Source: Ustulina deusta
Lineage: Eukaryota; Ascomycota; Sordariomycetes; Xylariales; Xylariaceae
DNA: 64,000 nt
Direction of reading: 5' to 3'
NCBI GenBank assembly: GCA_023159155.1
Contig: JAJNNX010000008.1
Location: 682,001 to 746,000, forward strand
Shown one piece after another: positions 34,867 through 44,851 of this stretch. The notes beneath the pieces were generated by a model. That model ran no database searches and had not been told where the DNA came from. It saw nothing but the letters and a program-made list of their open reading frames with translations. The position numbers were made by a program, and so were the translations under genes. Position 1 is the stretch's first letter, and every line of letters starts with the position of its first letter.

Positions 34867-35952
34867 AACACCGAGTGGAAAGACGAGGGCCGAATCGCTG
34901 TGGGCCTCGCGGATTGCTCTGCGACGCCTTTCCTCAACCGTATTCTCCTACACTTCTTAAGCTACAGGACTCGCGCCAGCATGATAGAAATGAAGGCTGT
35001 TTGAGGTGCCAAGCGGTAGGTTGACGACTGGTCTTTCTACCCAGTCTCTGAATGCCCCTGACACTAGCACCTTTCTGCTGCCACCTTTTATCAGATAAGG
35101 AGTCGTTCAGTTTCTACAACATGTCTTGTAAAGAAAACGTGGCAGTATTGCAAGCGCTCGGCTGCGGCACATGGGGTATGACGTTGGAGGCTGTTCGGTT
35201 TTGAAAGGTGAAAGAGACTGTCGGGATGGACAACTGTGAATTGCACTCTTTAACGCAACGTGGATCGATATCTATTTCCTGCGAAATGCCCTTCGTTCGC
35301 TACCATGATTCTTCTATCTATAGATAGGGAGGCCTTATCGAAATTTCCGTGTGGGCTATTTCGGCTGTGACGCCATACCACCGAAAAAAGGGCTCTCAAA
35401 CAAAGTATGACGTCGCCTGCAGAAGCCGCCCTTAATTAGAGCATGCTCACGCCGACTTTCCCTCTCTCTCTCCCCCTCTTTACAGCGCCGTGTATAGAAA
35501 AACTTTGGTAACGGAGCACGGGTGAGGAGGTTGGAAGAAAGCGGAGTTTGCCTTAGTGCGAAAATAGAGATTTGTAGGTTGGGTTTTGAGTGTTCGATCC
35601 CTTGACCTTGTTCCATGAAGAAGCCTTGGCTACCTAGTTTTGGTAGCCTGGTCCCTGGACCACCTTTTTAGCTTCCGACAACATCATTCACAACCAAGCT
35701 CAATAACCTGCTCTGAGATTGTCGCAGAGCCAAAAACAAGGCTTGCTCCTTGAATGCCCAGACACGCCTTGATTTTACTTGATTTTTCTTGTGTGATGCC
35801 GTTTTGTCTACCCGACGCGGAGCAAAACCACAAAGTCTGTTCGCAACACTCCGTCTCGGTGCTACGTGACAAACGGATGCGGTTGTGTCATGGTCGACGG
35901 GGCAAATGACTTCCCAGGCGCACTAGAGAGAATTGATAACTTCCTATGAAAC
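34867..35952. other. intergenic interval with no gene seen
   Basis: About 1.1 kb between YPD1 and the 2H phosphoesterase gene, both on the plus strand. A CTCTCTCTCTCCC stretch lies at about 35461. No coding motif was seen on either strand. Confidence 0.5.
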
Positions 35953-36785
35953 ATGCCGCCACGGCCGTCCCCTACGCACTTTTTGTGCATACCGTTAGTT
36001 ACTGCCACGTCCCGTCCACAGCTTTCCTCCAGTCTCTCCTCTTTTAGGGCAGATGTCACCAGCCTAGAGAGTTTCGGTGTTCCGGACCAAGCCAGCAAGT
36101 CGTTCCCCTACGCCATGTATTTAAGAGCTTTCCATGCTCCAAACCCCACGGGTCTCGCTCAGGGTGGCTATCGCTAACGCTAAATGTTGTAGTCCGGCCC
36201 ATCGGAACTCTTCATCTAACCCTAGGTGTGATGAGTTTCCCCAAGAACGAGGGCCTCGAGAAGGCTATAGCACTACTTAAAACTATAATACCACGACAAA
36301 TACTGGCAGACATTGCTGCCCCACCCCAAAATCAACAAGCAGCAAAGGGAGGGGAACTGTCCGACCCTCCTCCTTCTCCGCTATTAGTGACTCTCATAGG
36401 CTTACATACAATGCAATCGGCAGCTAAAGCGTCAGTGTTGTACGCCCCTCCAGTTGACAATGGTGTTTTGACCAAGTTCTGCGAGAGACTACGGTTGACC
36501 TTCCAAGAAGCTGGGCTTATGCTGGAGGAAAGTCGACCTTTGCTTCTGCACGCTACTATTCTGAATACGATATACGTCAAAGGGAAAACTGCTTCTCGGG
36601 GAGGAAAAGGGAAGCGTCATGAAAAGCTCACGATCGACGCTCGGCAGATACTTGACAGATACGATGACTATCTGTGGATGGGGGATGTTCCTATAGAGAA
36701 GATTGCGATCTGTAGAATGGGCGCCCAGAAGCAAGAAGATGGCGATGAGGCCTATGAGGTTGAAGCGGAGATAGATATGGCTTGA
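35953..36785 (+). CDS. AKAP7/ASCC1-like 2H phosphoesterase (2'-5' RNA ligase-like domain)
   Basis: Two exons: 35953-36094 and 36193-36785, 244 aa. Exon 1 opens with PSPTHFLCIPLVT, the first strand of the fold, and ends VPDQA. The spliced product continues IRPIGTLHLTLGVMSFPKN. Both catalytic HxT/S-type motifs are present: His55-Leu-Thr57 in LHLTLG and His167-Ala-Thr169 in LLHATILNT. This places it in the 2H phosphoesterase superfamily, close to AKAP7 and the C-terminal domain of ASCC1. No KH domain is visible, unlike animal ASCC1. Members act on RNA ends or cyclic phosphates; the substrate here is unknown. The intron starts with GC (GCC A|GCAAGT), the classical GC-AG consensus, and ends TTGTAG, with a GCTAAC branch point at about 36172. 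Without it the two halves are in different frames. Confidence 0.87.
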
Positions 36786-37319
36786 GCCGGTCGACAAATC
36801 AAGTTAGACGCAATGACGTTGCCAACGGTTGTCTAGTTTATATAAAATTTAAATCGCCAGAGCGTACGAATTCTACCCTTTACTACCTTTTTACTCATAT
36901 ACCGTGCTCGACCCCTTGAACTACAGGGGACAGGGGGGTTATCCGGCCTGCGGTTGGCCTAAAACCCTTGCTGCTTTAGGTATTCGTACAGCCCCCAAAG
37001 AGAAACCTTGGCTAGGTGCCTTAGGTACCTACTTACCTCACAGCCAGCCCGCCCACTGCGGCACAGTGGGTGGCTGTGACATCAGCCTTTCACTCCCGCT
37101 CACACCCTCCTTCGCATGCCGCCAACAATGCTCTCCCTCATCGTGGTCGTGTAATACTAAGCACTCAGAACAGGCGCCAGCGGGCTAACTCCCCGCCTTT
37201 TATACTGCGGCCCGAGGAAAATTGACACCAGTTCACGCCGCCGGAAGCATGCATCCATCCTTCCCGCGCACCTCGATCCTGCTGCTCCCTGCCCGTAGCA
37301 ATCTTAGCACCTCGACACC
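36786..37319. other. intergenic spacer
   Basis: About 530 bp. AT-rich 3' flank (TATAAAATTTAAAT at 36840), then one TAGGTACCTA motif at about 37024 and a C-rich leader. No gene was seen. Confidence 0.5.
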
Positions 37320-38750
37320 ATGAACACGCCAGACAAGCGGAAAAGCATCACCCATCCCGTTCGCGCATCGTCCTCGCCACGAAGCAGTAACATCATTGCA
37401 GCTCCTCCCCGTGCCCAGTTCATCCGCCCGGTATCGACATCAACGTCGCCTCCCGTCGAGAACGACGGTCCGCACGAACAAACTAGTTCTGGCTCCATTG
37501 GCAAAGAGGGTGGAGGGGCACAGGCAGCAAAGGAGAGGGAGAAGACTCTGCAGGAAAAGATTGCCGAGCTGAAGCGCGAGCTTGCTGCCAATGAGGCCGA
37601 GTTCACCCGTGCGCTGGATCGATTGTCGCAGAACGAAAGCGAGACGGCAAGCTACTGGCAAGCCAAGTATTCGAACTTGAACCAGCAGTTTCTTCGCGTT
37701 GACACTGAACTTCGAGTTCTCCGGACTGAAGTCGATGTGAGGGAGGCCGAGAAAGCCGAGCTTCGTGAAGAGTGGGAACTTCTGCAGAGAGAATTAGGTG
37801 AACGAGATAGCGAGATTCGTTCACTGCGGTCCCAAATCGCTGGGCTCAAGCAGTGGGTAAGCACAAACACCAAGCGGAGCGACCAGACGAGTGACGAAGA
37901 GTTTGGAGAGACCATTGCAAGGCTCCGGAATGGCCTTCAAAACTGGGCTGTTTCGCATTTCAGAAAGTCGTCTTTTAGTACGTGGCTCCTCCTTTCATGA
38001 TACCCGCCATCAGCGTGCTGACTCGCTATAGACCTGGGCAGAGCGGATCAGACTGTCATAGACGACCTTGGTGAGCTGGTACCTATGTACGAAGAGCTTG
38101 CGATCAGTGAGACCAAAGCGGCATTTCTACAGTCTATCGTGTCAAGCATCTTAGTGGAGATGATCTTCGACGTATACTTCGTTGGCCTGCCCGACGAAGA
38201 GGCGACTCAACTTGGCCAGATAGAAAGATATTTGGTGCATCTTAGTACGTACCGTACTTGATTCGCCTAACAACTTCTAATTCCGGTTGCAGGTTCGACA
38301 GAGGCTGTGAACGAGTGGCGGGCAATGACTTTATCTATGCTTCGAAAAGAGTGTGTCCCTAAGATGCAACAAGAGACCGATGTCGTGACACACAATGTCA
38401 TCGCGAGGGTTAATCGCATATTGAATAACATAACAGATGCAAAAGCAACGGATGTGCGAGATCAAGCTCTGCGGATACTGGTGACCAACTCTATTAGTCT
38501 AGCGAGGTTGTTAGTTGCCCAGAAGGCTTTGTTCAAGGTGACGATGCCGAAAATATTGCCCTTCCAGAGGGTTTTATTTGAGGCTGAAACTATGGATCAC
38601 ATTGGCGAGGAGGACGAAGACAGTCTGGCATCCCGAGAAATACGCTGCGTCACATTTCCAGGGATTATCAAGACGGGGGATGAAAATGGTAAACACCTTC
38701 AATATCGAAATGTGATTGCTAAAGCAACAGTCCTTTGCAGTCCGGAATGA
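37320..38750 (+). CDS. Coiled-coil protein of unknown function
   Basis: Three exons: 37320-37977, 38032-38244 and 38293-38750, 442 aa. Both introns start GTACGT and are phase 1. The N-terminal 60 residues are Ser/Thr/Pro-rich and look disordered. Residues from about 70 to 185 form a long, highly charged coiled coil (KTLQEKIAELKRELAANEAEF, VREAEKAELREEWELLQREL, SEIRSLRSQIAGLKQW). The C-terminal 230 residues look like a helical globular domain (VIDDLGELVPMYEELAISET, SILVEMIFDVYFVGLPDEEA, VNEWRAMTLSMLRKECVPKM). This layout resembles conserved hypothetical proteins of filamentous ascomycetes, but I can name no family. The coding call is strong because the frame continues cleanly through two consensus introns. 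Confidence 0.82.
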
Positions 38751-41058
38751 AGCAAGTAACAGATCATCCCTTTTATTTGGTGGTCAAAGGCAGTGTTGTA
38801 TTAAACGAATTGAAGCTGGGATCACGAAATCAAAGCAGTCAGATCAACCACCTAAGTGTGGTGTATCCTGTTGCAACCGATAAGCTCCGGATCCCGTCCC
38901 CACTGTTGTGATCGAGCCATGCAAAGCCCGAGACCAGGCTTGAAGCGACGCTGGCCGTGGGTTCTGTGGATAAGGATGTGGGCAAAGCAAAGTGTTGGAG
39001 AAATGCGGCTCTGCGCTCTCTGCGCTCTCTGTGTCGCGATTCTACCCCTCCGCCAGCACTACGCATCCCTTGCGCAGGGATCTTGGGGTGCTTGTGGAAT
39101 CTCAACCCATGCATGGGCCAATGAGCCGTCGAACTTGCCTACTATATATGCTCTACGCTGATCTATAGGATTCCTATAACACCACTTTCCCACATTGAAT
39201 CTAAACAGATTTCTCCGGTTCGTCGGGGAGCTCAGACGCATCGACGAACAGCTCGATGGAGAACTGGTAACTGCAGCTCCCTTCCCACCCTATGCATCTT
39301 CGTGTACAACCGAGCGATCGCCGGCTGTTGTCGGAAGTGATAGAGATCGTCCGGGCTCCTAATCATCACCACGTAATCAAAACTAGGGGGTATGATTTGC
39401 ATCAGGACCATCGACAACCGCTACTGGGCAGGATAGTACTAAGATATGTAGCCTACACAGTAAAGGCTTTGCTTCCTGCAAGCTTTCCAGACGCCCTCGC
39501 AGCGCGACCAAGATAATTCAAGTCTTGTTCGAGAGTAACGGCCCAGCTCTATTGCTCATGGAACAACTACCGACCCATCCCAAGCGATTACTCTTACTCG
39601 CAGCCTTCTCATACTGGCGTGATAGAGATATTGAACAGCAAGGAGTATTGGCTGTGGAATCCGCACGCCTGGTTAGCTAGTCTAGACGAAGCATCCCGAA
39701 GTCTAGAGCCACGCTGCAGTCAGAATAGTACAGGTCGTAGTGCATAGTACGATAAGGGCCATCTCTGATCGCAAGGGATTGTCATCTTCAACCCGAGCCC
39801 ATATTGCTTTTGTAGACTTCTCCAGGTTGTACATGTGGCCGGGAAATGCGGCAGATGTTCCATCCCAGCAGGTTGGCTGACTTGCGTTGTGTTGCACTTG
39901 TTTAGGGATCCCGCCTGTAGTTGGATGACATTATCTTGTTCTCACGGGCTTGACGCTCTCCCTTTCGCATGGCGTATCGCTCTGCTCACATTGAATTTGG
40001 AATGGCCAGGATTCGGGGAAGGTCACTTGTTCACTCCGACACCGCACTAGGAAGCCTATGGTAGGCCACAAACCTTCAAAAAAGCCATAGCATGGGCGAG
40101 CGGGATGTCTCTCTCCACACACGCGCCAAGCCCCTGATAGTGTGGATGCATGATTGCGTGTCCAAGTCTTAACGCAAGCAGTATCAACAGCCCGAGGATA
40201 GGTTGGCGGTTCAACCCAGGTTGACAGCGGGATGTGAATCTCACATGGGAATTCCAGCCTATCGACAGGCGCTCTCCTGGTTTGGTCGTATGCAGCTTAA
40301 TGGCGACCAATGTACATCTAGAACAGACGTGATGGATGACATGACCTCTGGATCGGGAAGGATTATATGTGTTCTCGGTTGTGGGAGGAACCTTTGGTAC
40401 CCGCTGGTGAAAACTCCCTCCCATGCCATGAGATCCCTGCAAATTGGTCTTTTGGTAATTTTGACCCCTCCCACTCCTCGTCTATCAGCCTCCCAGACGT
40501 GTGAGGGCCCTCGACTTGCCATTTGACAAAAGGGCCCAAATTCCCAATTGGAGAGGGATCTGGCAATTCCCAACGATCTCCAGCAATTTCCCATTTTTTT
40601 CGTTTGAAGGCGATCCTGCTCCCCCCCGAACCGAGAGCTATTCAGTTGATAGCCTGCAGCCAAGAGCTGTGTAACCAAGTTACTCGAGCTCTCTCCCGCC
40701 AACTAGCTCCGTAAGCTCGCGTGCATATTTTTGGCGCTTCGTGACGACAGATTATCAGCTCTCGCCCTTTTGATCTGTGGCTGGCTCCTCGGTGCTATCG
40801 CATCCGTGTTCCCAAGCTGCGACAGCACCGATATATTCGTCTGGGTCCAGTTCACCACATTTTCGGCCCCCAACCTACACAGCTAGTCGTCGCGTTAGGA
40901 GCCAACACTGAACACGCCATACCCCCTCACATTTTGAAGTCTGCTGGGATTAGTTAGCCGCCGTTGACAAATAGCAAGTCGCGGGCTGCTGACAGCGTAT
41001 TTGCCGCACCGATATTCCGCACCCCTCACACTTGGACTGTCCCCATCACGTCAACATC
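38751..41058. other. intergenic interval with no gene seen
   Basis: About 2.3 kb. Several 60-150 codon ORFs overlap on both strands at 40000-40700 with no motif or consistent frame. The final 300 bp form the presumed promoter of the next gene. Confidence 0.45.
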
Positions 41059-41700
41059 ATGCCTCATTCGAGAGATCGACATCCCAGCGTCTCTTCTGCA
41101 GGCAGTCGATACTCCTATTACAGTAACGGAAGCTCCTACTCCTCTAATATGTCCACCACAACGGGGGTGAGCATACCAGACATACCTGGCGCCAATTTTG
41201 CTCAAGCGGAAGGTTTGCCTTGCGAGTTCGCGGGATACACCGAGTGTGATCTGGTCTTTGAACTAGACGATGTGCAGAACTGGATTGAGCATATCATCGT
41301 CGACCACCTCCGAGAAATTTTGCCTAGGAAAGCCATTTGCTGGTTCTGTGACGATTATATTTTCGATTCTAAACGAACCGGAGATCGCCGTACAAACTTC
41401 GAAGAGAGAATGAATCATATTCGTAACCATTTCCTCTACGAAGGGAAAACAGCTCAAGATATGCGCCCAGATCACCATTTCAATAGACATCTTCGAGATC
41501 ATAAATTGATATCAGAAGCTGGGTTCAACGCGGTGCGAAAATGGGACGAGGTTCCGCAGGGGTCTTGGATACTTCCCCTTGACGCCACGCCATCGGACTG
41601 GCAGCCGAAAGATTCGCGTAGAGAGCTCGAATATAATAACCCGCGCGATGAGAGAAGTTATCGTAACAAACACCACAAGCATGGAAAGAGTAGGAAGTGA
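41059..41700 (+). CDS. Two-finger C2H2-like protein of unknown function
   Basis: Single exon, 213 aa from the ATG at 41059 (the frame extends upstream only through a TTG). Residues 1-50 are Ser/Tyr/Asn-rich (YYSNGSSYSSNMS). Two zinc-finger-like units follow: Cys55, Cys63, His78, His83 (PCEFAGYTEC to EHIIVDHL) and Cys94, Cys97, His120, His124 (CWFCDDY to HIRNHF). The finger spacings are longer than classical C2H2, as in many fungal lineage-specific proteins. The C-terminus is basic (RSYRNKHHKHGKSRK) and could be a nuclear signal. I know similar hypothetical proteins in Sordariomycetes but no function. DNA binding is possible but unproven. Confidence 0.75.
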   Translation: MPHSRDRHPSVSSAGSRYSYYSNGSSYSSNMSTTTGVSIPDIPGANFAQAEGLPCEFAGYTECDLVFELDDVQNWIEHIIVDHLREILPRKAICWFCDDYIFDSKRTGDRRTNFEERMNHIRNHFLYEGKTAQDMRPDHHFNRHLRDHKLISEAGFNAVRKWDEVPQGSWILPLDATPSDWQPKDSRRELEYNNPRDERSYRNKHHKHGKSRK

Positions 41701-42853
41701 CAGATGGGCGCTGCGCTCTACCGGTGATTGGATCGGCGTGCCACGCCTGTGGCACTCAATTAGGCGGAAGCAAAGATAGGCTAGGCAACGAAGAAGAGGT
41801 TAGTAAATGAACAGTATGATGGGGCAACACATTACGTTTTTTTTTCTATACTCATACCATGTCGGGGACCGATTAAATGTCGATTAATCTAGTGTCGGGG
41901 CTGCGCTCGATTTCTCATTGCTTTTCTTCCATTCCTCCTTGTCGGTACTCGGATACATGCAACTCCGTTTAAGTTTTGAATATATTGGGAAATTTTGTCA
42001 AAGGCTTCCCGCCTATATAACGTTTGTTTTTCTTCGGTTGCCGGCAATAGGGATACATATTATGTTCGGGAGACGTTGCCCAGACCCATTGATATCCGGT
42101 GGATCGACAAGGCAGAACTCAGCCTCAAACTAGTCGCATGTTTGGGTCGCGGACGGGGACTTGCATGCAGGCTGGTTGCCTTGCTCGAGGAAAACTGCAC
42201 TTTCGCATCCTGTCTGATGTGCGGCAGGCACTTGTGCCTCTCTCGGCCCCACTCCCGCAAACCAGATCTATGTAAGCGGTGGTCGAAGGGGTCACGAGCC
42301 CGCCGTCGAGCAGGGCCGCTTTTGGACAGACAGACACCCTGCTGCCCTCCTCCCGGTCCAGATAGGGACGGGGTCACTCTTGCTCTCTGGGGGGTCATTG
42401 GCTAGGTGGTCCGACTTCTGCCGGGGAAGGCAGACAACTGCACACACATCTCTCGGGCTGTGGTTTTCTTTCGGTTGCGGGGGTTGTTGCTTATGGCGCC
42501 CTGATCTTGACGATGTTACGATTCTTGTTTTCCTCCCCTCCTTGATGCGTCATGATGGTGATATCCACGGGGTTCCCGAGATGGATGCTGCGAACCCAAA
42601 TGGGATGGATGGGTGGATGAGAGGATTGTTGATACCATACGATATCGCTTCTCCAGATTGAATACCTAATCCAATGCAAAACTCTCTCTCCTCTATCCTC
42701 TGCACCGCAAGTCCGTTTCTGATTGTTTTTTTTATTTTTGTTTTTTTTGTTCTCCCTCCGGGCTGCCGGGGTGGCGAAACCCGTCTTTTGCGTGATTGTG
42801 TGTGTAAGTGAGATGAGCTTGGAAAAGACCTCCGAGATTGTCTCGGCGAAGGG

Positions 42854-42876
42854 AAGAGAGAGAGAGAGAGATAGAG

Positions 42877-42904
<28 letters not shown>
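42854..42904. repeat. (GA)n followed by a 30-base poly(A) tract
   Basis: Purine tract: about ten GA units to 42874, then A from 42875 to 42904. Confidence 0.9.
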
Positions 42905-42908
<4 letters not shown>

Positions 42909-43134
42909 CGCTTGTTTTGGTTGTCCGAAAACGTGTAAATGAGGGTTTTTGGACAAATAAGTCAGAACATGAAATTTAGAATCTAGGACTTTGAGAAAAT
43001 ATCGGCAGTAGGGAGGGGATAACGTATGTGTTGTTTGGTTATATGTAAGTAGGTATGTAGGTGATATATACGTGGCTGCTGTCCGTCGGTGCGTCCGAGG
43101 GGCGAAGCAGACACAAGAATGCAGCAGCACACAA

Positions 43135-43168
43135 CCCCCCCCCCCCCCCCCCCCCTCTCTCTCTCTCC
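43135..43168. repeat. poly(C) tract followed by (TC)n
   Basis: About 21 C from 43135 to 43155, then TCTCTCTCTC. Long pure C runs are unusual in fungal DNA. Confidence 0.9.
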
Positions 43169-43301
43169 CTCGCCTCCTGGGGCGCTATTACTACCTACCT
43201 ATCTAACCATATTCTTGGGAACTGGGAATCGATGGCAATAATTGTTAAATTATCATCTATAGAACTGCCCAATTAGACCCAACATCCCCATCGGTCCCTT
43301 G

Positions 43302-43328
43302 GGATGGATGGATGGATGGATGGATGGA
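43302..43328. repeat. (GGAT)n tetranucleotide repeat
   Basis: Six to seven GGAT units in the spacer. Confidence 0.9.
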
Positions 43329-43495
43329 GGGATTACTCAGTCAGGTGTCTGTCATTCGTCGTCCATCGAAGGGCGTACGCATATTGCCTAGATACTCCCC
43401 TTGCTTACGTGCCCTGCTCCACCTCTGCCCTCCTCCTCCTCCTCGGGCGTATTAATTAATGGTTTGCTTTGCCCGTCGTAAAGTGATGGGGATGT

Positions 43496-43524
43496 TATGT
43501 ATGTATGTATGTATGTATGTATGT
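43496..43524. repeat. (ATGT)n tetranucleotide repeat
   Basis: About seven ATGT units in the spacer. Confidence 0.9.
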
Positions 43525-43644
43525 CATGTTCGCTTGGCGTCCCGTGAAATATATTACGCCGGGTTAGTTTTAGTATTAGATATGGTGGTATTGGTGGGTT
43601 TTGGTGGTTTTTGAATTAGCGGTAATTTCGGGCCTTGAAATTGG

Positions 43645-43668
43645 AAAAAAAAAAAAAAAAAAAAAAAA
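43645..43668. repeat. 24-base poly(A) tract
   Basis: Pure A run. A second shorter A run lies at about 44129-44142. Confidence 0.9.
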
Positions 43669-44851
43669 GACAGGGTAATCTATCAATCAATCACATTATG
43701 CCGGTTGCAGAGTGTGAGTGGAGAAGAAGAAGGAAATATTAAATTTTTTTTTAATCCGTTAAGAAAAAAACAAAAACAAAAAAACAATCAAGCGAAAAAT
43801 GAGGAAAAGAGACCAAAAAGTAACTCGTCAAGGTTTCTCTTACCCAATTTGGTGTCCGACGTTGTGTTGAGGATATGCATGGTCGACTAGGGTCCCCTTT
43901 TTCATGTATGTAGGGTACGTGTGGGTGTGGTGGTCCGCGCCTTGGGGAAATCATTTTCAGCCTCATTTTGGTTGCCTTATTCTCGACTCTCTTTTTGTTG
44001 AGACGCACACCCCGCATCCTAGGTAGGTGGGTAGGTAGGTAGGTATGGGATTGTTCGCTTTTAGGGGAATTTGTGCACTTTTACGCATGGCAATCTATCC
44101 TGGTAAATCTACTCTAGGCAGCAGCGAAAAAAAAAAAAAAAGCCATTTCTTGGTCGTCTTATTGGAGGAGGTGGGGAATAGGGGAAGGGAAGTATGGGAG
44201 GACAATCGGCTTTTCCTTACACTGCTTCGGTAATCACATCCCGACTTACTCAGAGGTGATGCGGTTATCTTCTCGGATTACTCCCAGCACATACGCTCTC
44301 CGATTCGCTACGTGACGCTGTCAAAGAATCTGCAATATTGATTCTATCTATTATTTTGCCATGCTTAAAAGTCTTGGAGTATCTATGTAGGGTACGTCGT
44401 GATCCTAGTATTCTACTTGTTTCCGGGTATATGTTGAGGGAGTAAGTCATCTTCGAGGTCGACGTTCATATCGAGGATTTTCAAGGACGTGGGGGAACCC
44501 ATATCTACTAAATTTCATTTAGGCACTCGCCGCCTCTCTCTTGTTTCCTTGGAAACTTCATGCTGAAAATCGAGCCAAGGTTGGAGTAGTCGCTTGAAAA
44601 CATCTTAACATGTTACACGTAGGGCATGCGATCTAGGCATATGTAGGTAGGTATACGGCAGAAGAAATGCCTCTGCAGCTGTTCATCTCGGCCTTCGAAT
44701 TAGATTTCCATCACCATTGAGAATTTTGGTTCGCAAAACACTAGCCATGCTCTCATCGCCAAGCATCATATGCAGGGAAACAACTCTAGCTTGACCATGC
44801 ACATTTATGATTGACCCTCGCCCCGCTATCCAAACCTGTTTGAGAAGGTCA

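Larger units (their letters stand above)
41701..44851. other. intergenic interval with a dense microsatellite cluster
   Basis: About 3.15 kb with no gene recognised. The right half (42.7-44.2 kb) contains several different simple repeats, listed separately. ORFs at 42000-42660 overlap on both strands and show no motif. Confidence 0.5.

Noticed and set aside
40000..40702. overlapping ORFs on both strands
   Set aside because: No homology was recognised, conflicting strands are open, and no introns link them to larger frames.
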